The notes below the pieces were generated by a model. It was not told the DNA's origin and made no database searches. It saw nothing but the letters and a program-made list of their open reading frames with translations. A program made the translations under genes and the position numbers. Source: Demequina sp. B12 (lineage in GTDB: Bacteria; Actinomycetota; Actinomycetes; Actinomycetales; Demequinaceae). From it: a stretch of 64,000 bases of DNA. Positions 52,794-62,276 of the stretch are shown here, in pieces. How positions within the stretch are numbered: the first letter of the stretch is position 1; each line of letters opens with the position of its first letter. The stretch covers positions 186,001-250,000 of the forward strand of contig NZ_JAPEHU010000004.1 of assembly GCF_028823635.1 (NCBI RefSeq). Reading direction: 5' to 3'.

Positions 52794-53036
52794 ATGGCAG
52801 GAGGAGATTGCTCAGAGGCGCTCGACCGACTCTTCGAGTACATCGACGACGAGCTTCCTCAGGAGGAAGTGCAGAAGATCGGCGCACACCTGAAGTCGTG
52901 TCCGCCGTGCGAAGCGGAGCACCAGATCAAAGAGAAGATCAAGGCTCTTACCTCGCGCACGGGTGGTGACAAGGCTCCCGAGGATCTGCGTGCACGCGTC
53001 CTCGCATCCTTGCGCGCCGTCCGCGAGGACGCCTAG
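52794..53036 (+). CDS. rsrA: Mycothiol-system anti-sigma-R factor (zinc anti-sigma)
   Basis: 80 residues, ATG preceded by AAGGAGG. The zinc anti-sigma motif HLKSCPPC (His32, Cys36, Cys39) with Cys6 forms the redox switch: disulfide formation releases SigR. The start one base after sigR ensures equal production. Two hairpins follow. Confidence 0.95.
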   Translation: MAGGDCSEALDRLFEYIDDELPQEEVQKIGAHLKSCPPCEAEHQIKEKIKALTSRTGGDKAPEDLRARVLASLRAVREDA

Positions 53037-53048
53037 ACCACGCTGCCG

Positions 53049-53072
53049 CCCCTAGCCGCCATTGGCTAGGGG
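53049..53072 (+). terminator. sigR-rsrA terminator hairpin
   Basis: CCCCTAGCC (53049-53057) and GGCTAGGGG (53064-53072) pair perfectly over nine bases around a six-base loop, 12 bases after the rsrA stop. Confidence 0.75.
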
Positions 53073-53097
53073 CTACGCGCATCGGCCTGATACGACA

Positions 53098-53128
53098 AAG
53101 GCCGCATCGACAATGCCGATGCGGCCTT
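53098..53128 (-). terminator. bL37 terminator hairpin
   Basis: AAGGCCGCATCG (53098-53109) and CGATGCGGCCTT (53117-53128) pair over 12 bases with a seven-base loop; read leftward the stem is followed by TTTGTCG. It lies 23 bases beyond the bL37 stop. One arm contains the GCATCGGC octamer family sequence (53115-53122). Confidence 0.75.
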
Positions 53129-53151
53129 CAACCTGAGATCTCAGGAACGTC

Positions 53152-53226
53152 TTATGCGTTGGGACGCTTGCCGTGGTTGGCTCCACTCTTGGCGCGTGCC
53201 TTGCGCTTACGGCCTCGCTTGCTCAT
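53152..53226 (-). CDS. 50S ribosomal protein bL37
   Basis: 24 codons: starts MSKRGRKRKARAKSG and ends NHGKRPNA, ATG 53224-53226, stop 53152-53154, with GGGGGAG three bases before the start. It matches the tiny, highly basic actinobacterial bL37 first seen in mycobacterial ribosome structures. It is too short for default gene callers. The sigR-neighbouring position is shared by other actinobacteria. Confidence 0.9.
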   Translation of the reverse strand: MSKRGRKRKARAKSGANHGKRPNA

Positions 53227-53352
53227 GAGCTCCCCCTTTCTGACGCGGGTGACTACGTGACCCCCTATCTTCCCACATCCGAGTTCCTGCAAATGCCGCG
53301 CTGGCACTAGTCTCACTCAAGACGCATTCCATATGTGCCGATGGAGACTTAC

Positions 53353-54441
53353 GTGAGTGATGAGCCAGTATCTGTGATCCCCTTCCTGCACGCTTTGGCG
53401 AGCACGGGTGGATCTGACCTGCATTGCAAGGTGGGGTCTGCCCCGCGTATCCGTGTTGACGGTCGCCTGCGCAAGCTGCAGGTTCCGCCGCTGACACCAG
53501 CCGACACCCGCAACATGGTGGCGCAGGTGCTGCCAGAAGACCTGGTGGCACAGTTCCGCGACACCCACGAGGCGGACTTCGCGTTCTCGCTGTCCGGCGT
53601 GGGACGCTTCCGTGTGAACGCCTATGTGGCGCGCGGCACCGACTGCCTGGTGTTCCGCCGGGTCGCCGTTGGAGCGCAACCGTGGGAAGACTTGGGTCTC
53701 CCGCAGGTGATCGCTGACCTCGCGCTGGAGCCCCGTGGCCTGGTCCTCGTGACTGGCCCCACCGGTTCCGGTAAGACCACCACCCTGGCGTCGATGATTG
53801 ACCTCATCAACACGTACCGTGAAGTCAACATCATCACGATCGAAGACCCCATCGAGGTGCTTCACCAGGACAAGAAAGCCATCATCTCGCAGCGTGAAGT
53901 CCGCTCCGACACGATGGACTTCACCGCAGCGCTTCGTGGCGCGATGCGTCAGGACCCCGACGTCATCATGGTCGGTGAGATGCGCGACATCGAGACGGTC
54001 CGTGCGGCCCTGTCAGCCGCAGAAACAGGCCACCTCGTTCTCGCGACACTGCACACTGTTGACGCCCAAGACACGATCAACCGCATCGTCGACTTCTTCA
54101 CCCCGCACGAGCAGAGTCAGGTGCGTGCCACACTCGCACAGACCCTGCGCGGCATCGTCTCCCAGCGCCTGGTGCGCAAGGGCGACGGCACAGGACGCAC
54201 CCTCGCCGCCGAAGTCATGGTGAACCACGGACGTACTGCCGAAGCGATCATCGATCCTTCGAGCCAGCCGCCCATCACCGACCTCATCGCCGAAGGTGAG
54301 TACTACAAGATGCAGACCTTCGACCAGCACCTCTTCGCGCTGGTCCGCGACGGTCTCGTGTCCGTGGACGACGCTGTGGCCATCGCGTCGCGTCCACACG
54401 ACCTCACGGTCACACTGAAGAACTCCGGTGTGATTGCGTAA
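53353..54441 (+). CDS. pilT: Type IV pilus retraction ATPase PilT
   Basis: 362 residues from GTG 53353, chosen because GGAG lies six bases upstream; a GTG six codons earlier would make that coding. PilT/VirB11-like motifs: Walker A GPTGSGKTTT (about 135-144), Asp box ITIEDPIE, Walker B QDPDVIMVGEMRD and His box TGHLVLATLHT. It hexamerises and depolymerises pilin for retraction, twitching and DNA uptake. No other pilus gene is in the window. Confidence 0.93.
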   Translation: MSDEPVSVIPFLHALASTGGSDLHCKVGSAPRIRVDGRLRKLQVPPLTPADTRNMVAQVLPEDLVAQFRDTHEADFAFSLSGVGRFRVNAYVARGTDCLVFRRVAVGAQPWEDLGLPQVIADLALEPRGLVLVTGPTGSGKTTTLASMIDLINTYREVNIITIEDPIEVLHQDKKAIISQREVRSDTMDFTAALRGAMRQDPDVIMVGEMRDIETVRAALSAAETGHLVLATLHTVDAQDTINRIVDFFTPHEQSQVRATLAQTLRGIVSQRLVRKGDGTGRTLAAEVMVNHGRTAEAIIDPSSQPPITDLIAEGEYYKMQTFDQHLFALVRDGLVSVDDAVAIASRPHDLTVTLKNSGVIA

Positions 54442-54456
54442 GCGACACAGCTCACA

Positions 54457-54501
54457 CGCGTGAGGGGCGGGTATCCACGATGGATACCCGCCCCTCACGC
54501 G
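54457..54501. terminator. Bidirectional 21-base-stem terminator between pilT and SGNH gene
   Basis: Arms at 54457-54477 and 54481-54501 are perfect complements of 21 bases with a three-base loop CGA. The stem is followed on the plus strand by TTTCGGTTT. It separates two convergent genes. Confidence 0.9.
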
Positions 54502-54524
54502 TTTCGGTTTGAGGTGCTTGACGC

Positions 54525-55127
54525 CTACTGAGGCCCCGGCTCGACTCCCAGCCAGTCGTGCCATGTCGAGTGCAGCACCAGCCACGCCATCAGACCGTAG
54601 CCAGCCTGGAGAGGCACTTCGCCGCCGCTGGTGTCCATATCGGTTGCCCACTGCTCATGGCGGGCAAGCGGGCCAAACATGTCGATGAACGGCACCGCGC
54701 GCCGTGCTGCCGCTTCGTCACACAGGGCCGCATATTCGGCAAGCGACTGACGGTCCACGGCAGTGACCGGAGGCGGGCCCGCCATCATGATGGAGAAGCC
54801 CAATGCAGCAGCGCGGTCCAGGGTGTTAGCCAAGTGCAGCCGCGTCATGGTGGGGGAGACCCCCCTGCTCAGATCATGGCGTCCGAGCGCGAACAGCACA
54901 TAGTTGTCCGCTTCTTTGAGTCCGTCAGGCCCCAGGCGACGCAGCGCCTCAGAGTCCCATCTGCTCGACAACTCTGCAGTCGTCTCACCTGGCACAGCGA
55001 GGGTGTGGAACCGCATGTCCTTCGCCAACGGCAAGGTACGCGCCGCCACTCGACCCGACCACCCCAGTGCTTTGGGGTCGCCGTGGCCGGCGGTCAGCTC
55101 GTCACCAACAAAGAAGACGTTCTTCAT
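54525..55127 (-). CDS. SGNH/GDSL-hydrolase-fold protein lacking the catalytic residues
   Basis: 200 residues. The fold motifs are recognisable, but the nucleophile block reads VGDELTAG (Glu10 in place of the catalytic Ser of GDSL), block III reads GRHDL in place of GxND, and block V ([20 protein letters not shown]) lacks the DxxH histidine. It is therefore probably not an esterase. The ATG overlaps the kgd stop (ATGA), so its level is tied to the Kgd enzyme. Confidence 0.82.
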   Translation of the reverse strand: MKNVFFVGDELTAGHGDPKALGWSGRVAARTLPLAKDMRFHTLAVPGETTAELSSRWDSEALRRLGPDGLKEADNYVLFALGRHDLSRGVSPTMTRLHLANTLDRAAALGFSIMMAGPPPVTAVDRQSLAEYAALCDEAAARRAVPFIDMFGPLARHEQWATDMDTSGGEVPLQAGYGLMAWLVLHSTWHDWLGVEPGPQ

Positions 55128-58100
55128 CGTGCAAATGCTCGCTTCACCAAGTCTTCCTGCTCTTCCTTGTGTCGTGAACTGAGGCCCGAGGCCGGGGACG
55201 CCGAGGCAGGACGGGTCACCCCGTGCACCTCACGCTCGACAACGTGCGGCAGGGCGTGTGCGAGGTAACTCCACGCGCCCTGGTTACGTGGCTCTTCCTG
55301 AACCCAGATGAGTTCCGCATCCCCGTACGGGGCAAGCGCCGCATCAATCGACTGCTTGTCCAACGGATACAACTGCTCGAGTCGCACAATCGCCGTGGTG
55401 GTGTCACCGCTCTTCTCGCGCTCGGCAGCCAAATCGTAGTAGACCTTGCCTGCGCACATGAGGACACGTTCTACACCCGCGGGATCGATCGTGTCTGGCA
55501 CCGCGGGCTCAAACGTGCCGTGGGTGAAGTCCTCCACCGCGGACTGTGCGGCACGCAGACGCAGCATCGACTTGGGGGTGAACACCACCAGCGGCTTGCG
55601 CGGACGTTCATACGCCTGGCGGCGCAGCAAGTGGAAGTAGCTCGCAGGCGTCGACGGCATGGCCGCGATCATGTTCTCCTCAGCGCACAACTGCAAGAAC
55701 CGCTCCACTCGTGCAGACGAGTGGTCCGGGCCCTGGCCTTCATAGCCGTGGGGCAGCAGCAGCACCACGGAGGATGACTGCCCCCACTTCTGCTCAGCCG
55801 AGGAAATGAACTCGTCGATGATGGTCTGCGCCCCGTTGACGAAGTCGCCAAACTGCGCCTCCCACAGCACCAGAGCATCGGGCCGCTCCACGGAATAGCC
55901 GTACTCGAAGCCGAGGCAGGCATACTCGCTCAGCGAGGAGTCGTAGATGTGCATCCGTGCCTGGTCGGCGCTGAGATACAGCAGCGGTGTCCACTCGGCA
56001 CCCGTAGCGCGATCGTGGAACACCGCGTGGCGCTGCACAAACGTGCCGCGGCGGGCGTCCTGACCCGCAATGCGGACAGGGGTGCCTTCCTGCAGCAGCG
56101 AACCGAAGGCGAGAAGCTCTCCGTAACCCCAATCAATGCCGCCCTCGCGGCTCATTGCCTCGCGGCGTTCCAGCAGCTTGGCAAGCTTGGGGTGAACCTG
56201 GAAACTCTCGGGCGGTCGGGTGTGAGCCCGACCGATGCGTTCAATCTGGCTCGCGCTCACCGCCGTCTGCCATCCGACCATCACACCGGCGTCGGACGAC
56301 TGGCTTGAGGGCAGTTCCAGTCCGGAGATCGACTCCGTGTCCGTGCCTTGGAAGCCATCACGCGTCTCAAGGAAGACACGCTCCAGCTGCGCCAAGTAGT
56401 CCTGAGACACGGCCTCTGCCTCTTCGGTGGTGATATCACCGCGACGAATCAGGGACTCGGTGTAGAGGTGGCGGACGGACCGCTTGGCCTCGATGAGGTC
56501 GTACATGCGCGGCTGGGTCATCGAGGGGTCGTCGCCCTCGTTGTGGCCACGGCGGCGGTAGCAGACCATGTCGATGATGACGTCGCGTCCAAAGGCCTCG
56601 CGGTACTCGAACGCCAGGCGTGCGGTGCGCGCACAGGACTCAGGGTCATCCCCGTTCACGTGGAAGATCGGGATCTGGTAGCCCTTAGCGATGTCCGTGC
56701 AGTAGCGAGTCGAGCGCGAGTCACCGGGACCGGTGGTGAAGCCCACCTGGTTGTTGATGATGACGTGAACCGTGCCACCGGTCTTGTAGCCGCGCAGGCC
56801 GGACAGGTTCAGCGTCTCCATCACGATGCCCTGGCCGGCGAAGGCCGCGTCGCCGTGAACCAGCACGGGAAGAACGGGGTAGCCGTCGGTTGCGGGGTCG
56901 GCGCTCAACGCATCGAGCTTGGCGCGCACGATCCCTTCGAGAACGGGGTTGACCGCTTCCAGGTGCGAAGGGTTCGCCGCCAGGTAGACGTTGGTGGTCT
57001 GGCCGGACTCGGCGGTGAAGACGCCCTCGGTTCCGAGGTGGTACTTCACATCGCCGGACCCTTGCACGGAGCCAGGGACCGCGGTGCCGTCGAACTCGGA
57101 GAAGATCTGCGAGTAGGACTTGCCTGCCAGGTTCGCGAGCACGTTGAGACGGCCGCGGTGTGCCATGCCGATGCAGACTTCCTGGATGCCAGACTCGGCT
57201 GCCGACGACATGACGGCATCGAGCAGCGGGATCAGAGATTCTCCGCCTTCGAGGGAGAAGCGCTTCTGGCCCACATACTTGGTCTGCAGGAACGCCTCGA
57301 ATGCTTCCGCTGCGTTGAGGCGTCGCAGGATGCGCAGGTGCTCTTCGCGGCTGGGCTTGGTGTAGTCCACCTCGAGGCGCTCTTGCAGCCACGCGCGCTG
57401 GGCGCGGTCCGCAATGTGCATGTACTCCACGCCGACGGTGCGGCAGTAGGCATCGCGCAGGCGTCCCAGAACTTCCCGCATCTTCCATTCGGCACGTCCA
57501 CCAAACTCGGCGGTGGCGTACACCCGGTCGAGGTCCCACAGCGTGAGCCCATGCGTTTGTACGTCCAGGTCGGGGTGCTTGCGTAGGCGGGTGGACAGCG
57601 GGTCCACGTCTGCCATGAGGTGGCCGCGCGAGCGGTAGGCGTGAATCAACTCCGCGATACGTGCTGGCTTCGCGGCCTCCGCGGTTTCGTTCGTGGCGGC
57701 ATCCTGGATCCAGCGGACGGGCTCGTAGGGCACGCGCAGTGCGACGAACACGCGGTCATAGAAGCCGTCCATGCCCAGGAGCTTGCGGTGGACCAGCGCC
57801 AGGAACTCGCCCGACTGCGCACCCTGGATGACACGGTGGTCGTAGGTGGACGTCAGCGTCATGACCTTCGACACACCCAAACGTGCAATGGTCTCTGCCG
57901 ACGCGCCCTGGTATTCGGCGGGGTAGTCCATCGCCCCCACACCGATGATCGAGCCTTGGCCCTTCATGAGGCGCGGCACGGAGTGCACAGTGCCAATCGT
58001 GCCGGGGTTGGTGAGGGTGATGGTGGTGTCCTGGAAATCGACCGCCTGGAGCGTGCCGGCACGGGCGCGCTTCACCACGTCCTCGTACGCAGACCAGAAC

Positions 58101-59005
58101 TTCGCGAAATCCATGTCATCGGCGTGCTTGATGTTCGGCACGAGGAGCTGGCGGGAGCCATCGCTCTTGGCCAGGTCGATCGCGAGACCGAAGTTCACGC
58201 TTTCAGGTGCGCGGACCGCGGGCTTGCCGTCGTCATCGGCGAAAGCGACGTTCATCGCGGGGAACTGTGCGAGCGCCTCGACGATCGCGAAACCGATCAG
58301 GTGCGTGAAACTCACCTTGCCGCCGCGAGTGCGGGCCAGGTGGTTGTTGATCACGATGCGGTTGTCCATGATCAGCTTGGCGGGGATGGTGCGCACCGAG
58401 GTTGCCGTCGGCACCTCGAGGCTTGCCTCCATGTTGGTGACCACGCGAGCAGCGGGGCCACGCAGACGCGTCACCCCGTGCTGGACGTCCTTGGCGTTGA
58501 GCGCCTCGTGATCGTCCTTCTGCAAGTAGGTCGCGATCGGTGCCTGTGTGGTGGCGATGGGCTGTGTCGCTGCGTGTTCCGTTGGTGCCGGTTCCCCAGG
58601 AGGGTCGGCTGGTGTGGTCGCGGCGGGCAGCGCCGATGCGGGCGTTGGCTCAGCGGCGTTGGCCTGCGTCGCTGCAGGCGGAGAAACCGGAGCCTCAGGA
58701 GTGGAAGCCACGGGTGCGCCGTCCGATGCGGAGACATCGGTGGAGGCCGGGGCTATCTGCACCGGCTCCGGCAGGTGGCTGGTTTCGTGCGAGCCGGGGT
58801 TGGGTGCCGCGGCTTCGGCTTGGGGCTGGGGGGCGGAGGAGTCCTGCGAACTTTCAGCGGGGGACTGAGAGTGTGCCGGGGATCCAGCTGCACGGTGTCC
58901 CTGGAGAATGAGCGAAGCGACCGTGGGCGCTCCCTCTTCTCGAGTCACAGTCATGCGGTCGGAGCCGGTTGCGCTGGTGTCAGTGGACACGTCGGGGCCG
59001 CTCAC
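55124..59005 (-). CDS. kgd: Multifunctional 2-oxoglutarate decarboxylase/dehydrogenase E1-E2 (Kgd/OdhA)
   Basis: About 1293 residues. After a 150-residue Pro/Ala/Thr linker comes an E2-type succinyltransferase domain ([54 protein letters not shown]), then the thiamine-diphosphate E1 domain ([28 protein letters not shown]). This fusion, with no lipoyl domain of its own, is unique to actinobacteria and works with DlaT and Lpd in the TCA cycle. The usual N-terminal E1 helix (FGANEWLV-type) is missing. GTG start with a poor ribosome site. Confidence 0.93.
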   Translation of the reverse strand: MSGPDVSTDTSATGSDRMTVTREEGAPTVASLILQGHRAAGSPAHSQSPAESSQDSSAPQPQAEAAAPNPGSHETSHLPEPVQIAPASTDVSASDGAPVASTPEAPVSPPAATQANAAEPTPASALPAATTPADPPGEPAPTEHAATQPIATTQAPIATYLQKDDHEALNAKDVQHGVTRLRGPAARVVTNMEASLEVPTATSVRTIPAKLIMDNRIVINNHLARTRGGKVSFTHLIGFAIVEALAQFPAMNVAFADDDGKPAVRAPESVNFGLAIDLAKSDGSRQLLVPNIKHADDMDFAKFWSAYEDVVKRARAGTLQAVDFQDTTITLTNPGTIGTVHSVPRLMKGQGSIIGVGAMDYPAEYQGASAETIARLGVSKVMTLTSTYDHRVIQGAQSGEFLALVHRKLLGMDGFYDRVFVALRVPYEPVRWIQDAATNETAEAAKPARIAELIHAYRSRGHLMADVDPLSTRLRKHPDLDVQTHGLTLWDLDRVYATAEFGGRAEWKMREVLGRLRDAYCRTVGVEYMHIADRAQRAWLQERLEVDYTKPSREEHLRILRRLNAAEAFEAFLQTKYVGQKRFSLEGGESLIPLLDAVMSSAAESGIQEVCIGMAHRGRLNVLANLAGKSYSQIFSEFDGTAVPGSVQGSGDVKYHLGTEGVFTAESGQTTNVYLAANPSHLEAVNPVLEGIVRAKLDALSADPATDGYPVLPVLVHGDAAFAGQGIVMETLNLSGLRGYKTGGTVHVIINNQVGFTTGPGDSRSTRYCTDIAKGYQIPIFHVNGDDPESCARTARLAFEYREAFGRDVIIDMVCYRRRGHNEGDDPSMTQPRMYDLIEAKRSVRHLYTESLIRRGDITTEEAEAVSQDYLAQLERVFLETRDGFQGTDTESISGLELPSSQSSDAGVMVGWQTAVSASQIERIGRAHTRPPESFQVHPKLAKLLERREAMSREGGIDWGYGELLAFGSLLQEGTPVRIAGQDARRGTFVQRHAVFHDRATGAEWTPLLYLSADQARMHIYDSSLSEYACLGFEYGYSVERPDALVLWEAQFGDFVNGAQTIIDEFISSAEQKWGQSSSVVLLLPHGYEGQGPDHSSARVERFLQLCAEENMIAAMPSTPASYFHLLRRQAYERPRKPLVVFTPKSMLRLRAAQSAVEDFTHGTFEPAVPDTIDPAGVERVLMCAGKVYYDLAAEREKSGDTTTAIVRLEQLYPLDKQSIDAALAPYGDAELIWVQEEPRNQGAWSYLAHALPHVVEREVHGVTRPASASPASGLSSRHKEEQEDLVKRAFAR

Positions 59006-59120
59006 TTTCTTGGCGCCAGTGCGTCAGATACGTCGATGTTCTTGGGCCCAAGCCTAGACGTTTTCTGAGCGCGTTTGTGACCGCCTCTCGGACTTTTGCC
59101 GGGGCCTTGCCAGGCCTTTG

Positions 59121-59933
59121 CTAGGACACGTCCCGGCGCGTCATCCGAACCCACCCGATAGCGCTGGCGACCAGGGCGTACGCCAACAGAACGGCGAAAC
59201 CTGCCCACGGTGACAACAGGTCGCCCGAGTCCATCGCCGAGTAGAGGCTTGCGCCTACCATCGCGTCTCCGGCCGCGCCCGGCAAGAAGGCGCCAACGGG
59301 CTGAAGCGGCTCGACGAAGCCCAGCGCCAGGCGCACGATCGGCTCGGCCAACTGCGTCCACCCGATCAGCAAGATGATGACCAAGACTTGACTTGGCATT
59401 GCCGTGCCTAGACCTACTCCGACGACTCCCCAGACCGCGAGCGCCGCCACGCCCATCGCAATCGACGACCAAGTGGCAGGGTCGTCGAGCCCGGTGGGCA
59501 TGTCAGCAATGGTGAGTGCAGCCGCTCCTGTCGCGACTCCCATCACCATGGCCACCAGGCCATAGGCGACTTCAAACGGCACCACCGCGATGAGCTTGGC
59601 AAGAATCAGCCGGCCCCGACGCGGGTCCATGAGTAGCGTGGTGTCGATGGTGCGGTGACGGTACTCCTGCGTGACCGACAGTGCGCCCAGGACGGCAGGG
59701 AAAACGTATCCGAGTGATACGGGAAGGCTGTAGACCATCAGTGCCACATCCTGCGGGTCCATCCCCTCAAACCCTGACTGGACAGATTCGTCGCCCAGCG
59801 CATCGGCTAGCGCAATGCTGCCGGCTACCGAACCCACCAGGAACACCACGGACAGCGCAAGAGAGAGCAGGAGCACCCACCACATTCGGGTGCTGGTGAA
59901 CTTGCGGAGCTCGGATTTCACGGCGGCGCTCAT
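59121..59933 (-). CDS. ABC-2 type transporter permease
   Basis: 270 residues with six hydrophobic helices, beginning MSAAVKSELRKFTSTRMWW, the typical N-terminus of exporter permeases of this class. The conserved SVTQEYRHRTIDTTLLMDPRR amphipathic segment is present. ATG overlaps the ATPase stop (ATGA). It forms an exporter with the 59930-60832 ATPase; the cargo is unknown. Confidence 0.87.
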   Translation of the reverse strand: MSAAVKSELRKFTSTRMWWVLLLSLALSVVFLVGSVAGSIALADALGDESVQSGFEGMDPQDVALMVYSLPVSLGYVFPAVLGALSVTQEYRHRTIDTTLLMDPRRGRLILAKLIAVVPFEVAYGLVAMVMGVATGAAALTIADMPTGLDDPATWSSIAMGVAALAVWGVVGVGLGTAMPSQVLVIILLIGWTQLAEPIVRLALGFVEPLQPVGAFLPGAAGDAMVGASLYSAMDSGDLLSPWAGFAVLLAYALVASAIGWVRMTRRDVS

Positions 59934-60832
59934 GCGTGGTCTCCTTCCTGAGTGAGACGCAGGAACACCGTCTCGAGACTGTCGGTCGTGTCGCGTAGCT
60001 CGTGGAGCTCGAGCCGGTCAGCGAACGCGGCCGCCCCGACGGCATCGGCTTTGTGGCCCTCAATGGTGGCGGTGGTGTCCGAGGTCAGTCGTCCCGTGTC
60101 GGGATAGCGAGTGTTGATCAAGTCTGCGAGACCCTCGACATCAGGGCTACGAAGTTCGACAGCGGAGGATGTCAGGTCGCGTAGTTCCTCCATCGAGGAG
60201 CTGTGGCGCAACTTTCCGCGCGCAACGATGACCACGTCATCGACGGTGAGCTCAACTTCACTCAGCAGGTGAGAGCTCAACAACACCGTGCCGCCACGCG
60301 AGGCAAAAGCGCGGAGGAATCCGCGCAGCCACTGAACACCGGCGGGATCGAGGCCGTTGGCGGACTCATCGAGCACCAACACCTCAGGATCACCGAGCAG
60401 CGCTGTCGCCAGCCCCAAGCGCTGCTTCATACCCATCGAGTAGCCGCTCACGCGCCGGTCGGCTGCCTCGGTGAGCCCCACCAGGTCCAGGACTTCCTGA
60501 CAGCGCTCCGCGCCGACTCCTACATGCGGCGCATACGTCATCAAGTGGCCGCGTGCGCTTCGACCTGGATGGAACGCGCCTTCAAAGTGCGCTCCCACTG
60601 TCGCCGCCGGACGGTCAAGCGCGTGGTAGCGCTCGCCGCCGATGAGGACATCGCCTGACGTCGGCGTCACCAGGCCCACCAGTGCACGCAACGTGGTGGA
60701 CTTGCCCGCACCATTGGGTCCAAGGAAGCCCGTGACACGGCCCGGCTGCGCCGTAAAGGTCAGGTCTTCAACCGCATGAACCTTGCCGAATCTCTTCGAC
60801 AGGGAACGCACTTCAATAGCGGGTGCGGGCAT
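59930..60832 (-). CDS. ABC transporter ATP-binding protein (drug/lipid exporter class)
   Basis: 300 residues from ATG 60830-60832, with GGGAGG eight bases upstream; the longer frame to 60895 is not supported. Walker A GPNGAGKST, signature YSMGMKQRLGLA (variant of LSGGQ), Walker B VLVLDESANGLD and H-loop SSHLLSE. The C-terminal domain continues to 300. Exporter-type with the adjacent permease. Confidence 0.92.
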   Translation of the reverse strand: MPAPAIEVRSLSKRFGKVHAVEDLTFTAQPGRVTGFLGPNGAGKSTTLRALVGLVTPTSGDVLIGGERYHALDRPAATVGAHFEGAFHPGRSARGHLMTYAPHVGVGAERCQEVLDLVGLTEAADRRVSGYSMGMKQRLGLATALLGDPEVLVLDESANGLDPAGVQWLRGFLRAFASRGGTVLLSSHLLSEVELTVDDVVIVARGKLRHSSSMEELRDLTSSAVELRSPDVEGLADLINTRYPDTGRLTSDTTATIEGHKADAVGAAAFADRLELHELRDTTDSLETVFLRLTQEGDHA

Positions 60833-60948
60833 GGTGAAAGCCTCCCTCGTGATCTGGGCTCCCCCGATGCTATCGACTCGCGCGTGGTGCGCCACCCGGA
60901 CTCATGGCCCCTCCCGCAGCAGGTCCGCCTGGGTATGCTGAACCCACT

Positions 60949-60978
60949 ATGAATGGCGAACGGCGCCCCAGTCCATGA
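60949..60978 (+). CDS. Nine-codon upstream mini-ORF overlapping the CNNM start
   Basis: ATG at 60949 opens MNGERRPSP and stops at 60976-60978, overlapping the CNNM gene ATG (60975) as ATGA. A TATGCT -10 element (60934-60939) ends nine bases before the mini-ORF, so the transcript could begin at its ATG. There is no Shine-Dalgarno site for the main gene, so translation may depend on reinitiation. Confidence 0.4.
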   Translation: MNGERRPSP

Positions 60979-62276
60979 CCGCATGGCTCTTCGTGGGGCT
61001 GGGCGTGCTCCTGACCATTGGCACAGCGATCTTCGTGGCTGCCGAGTTTTCGCTCGTTGCACTTGACCCGGCTCATGTCGACGACAGCGACAAGAAGGGC
61101 ACCAGGGTCCGCCGCGCACTCCGCCGCCTGTCCACGCAGTTGTCGGGCGCGCAGGTCGGCATCACCCTCACCACCATCCTGTTGGGGTACACGGCCCAGC
61201 CGGCGTTGGTGTCGTTGCTGAAAGTCCCACTCGAGTCCACTGCATTGGGTAGAGGCGCTGTCGCAGCCATTGCGGGTGCCACGTCGCTCGTGGTGGTGAA
61301 TGCGTTCTCGATGGTCTTCGGAGAGTTGGTGCCCAAGAACGCGGCGCTTGCGGATCCCACCCGCACGGCCCGCCTTGTCGCACCGCTTAACATGGCGTTT
61401 ACAAGCGCCCTGCGGCCGGTGATCTCTGTGCTGAACCGGTCCGCGAACGGGATCCTGCGCATCCTCGGCATCGAGCCGCGCGAAGAGCTGTCAGGTGGTC
61501 GTTCCCCGCAAGAACTCGCTGCGCTCGTCCGCCGCTCGGCAGAGGCCGGCACCCTGGCGCCGTCAACTGCACTGCTGCTGAAGAACACGATCGAGTTGGA
61601 TCAGTTGGCCGCGATTGACGTGATGACGGACCGCACCCGAATGCGCACTCTCGAACGCGGGTCCTCAGCCGCCGATGTGCTGGCGATGGCGCGGGCCACG
61701 GGCCACTCCCGCTTCCCCGTCGTGGGCGAGGGAGTAGACGACGTCATCGGCATGGTGCACTTGCGCGCGGCCATCGCGGTGGCGGCCCACGAACGTGACG
61801 CGACCTCTGTGCTGTCCCTCATGGTGGACGCCCCACGCGTCCCTGAGACGCTCTCCATGCGGCCGCTGCTGGTAGAACTTCGCGAACACGGCCACCAGTG
61901 CGCGATCGTGGTCGACGAGTACGGCGGCACCGCCGGCCTGGTCACGCTGGAAGATGTGGTGGAGGAACTGGTGGGCGATGTGGCCGACGAGCACGACCGC
62001 CGGCGTCCCGCAGCACACCGGATGCCCACAGGAGCATGGGTGGTTCCCGGAGAACTGCGGCCCGACGAGGTCATGGAGGTCGCAGGTGTGGCGATTCCGG
62101 AGTCACCTGCCTATGAGACCGTTGGCGGCTTCGTGATGGCTCAGCTGGGGCGCATCGCGGAGGTGGGCGACTGCGTGCAGTGTGACGAGGCGAGCATCCG
62201 AGTCGAGCGCATGGCCGGACGGCGGATCGACCGGGTTCGGATCGAACCGCTCACGTCTGAGGACGGTGGATCATGA
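60975..62276 (+). CDS. CNNM/CorC-type (haemolysin family) CBS-domain membrane protein, copy 1
   Basis: 433 residues: DUF21/CNNM domain of about four helices (residues 1-180), then two CBS domains (AIDVMTDRTRMRTLERGSS, TLSMRPLLVELREHGHQCAIVVDEYGGTAGLVTLEDVVEE) and a C-terminal CorC_HlyC FAD-like domain. CNNM/CorC proteins are implicated in Mg2+ efflux; the haemolysin name is historical. It is coupled to a paralogue by ATGA. Confidence 0.9.
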   Translation: MTAWLFVGLGVLLTIGTAIFVAAEFSLVALDPAHVDDSDKKGTRVRRALRRLSTQLSGAQVGITLTTILLGYTAQPALVSLLKVPLESTALGRGAVAAIAGATSLVVVNAFSMVFGELVPKNAALADPTRTARLVAPLNMAFTSALRPVISVLNRSANGILRILGIEPREELSGGRSPQELAALVRRSAEAGTLAPSTALLLKNTIELDQLAAIDVMTDRTRMRTLERGSSAADVLAMARATGHSRFPVVGEGVDDVIGMVHLRAAIAVAAHERDATSVLSLMVDAPRVPETLSMRPLLVELREHGHQCAIVVDEYGGTAGLVTLEDVVEELVGDVADEHDRRRPAAHRMPTGAWVVPGELRPDEVMEVAGVAIPESPAYETVGGFVMAQLGRIAEVGDCVQCDEASIRVERMAGRRIDRVRIEPLTSEDGGS

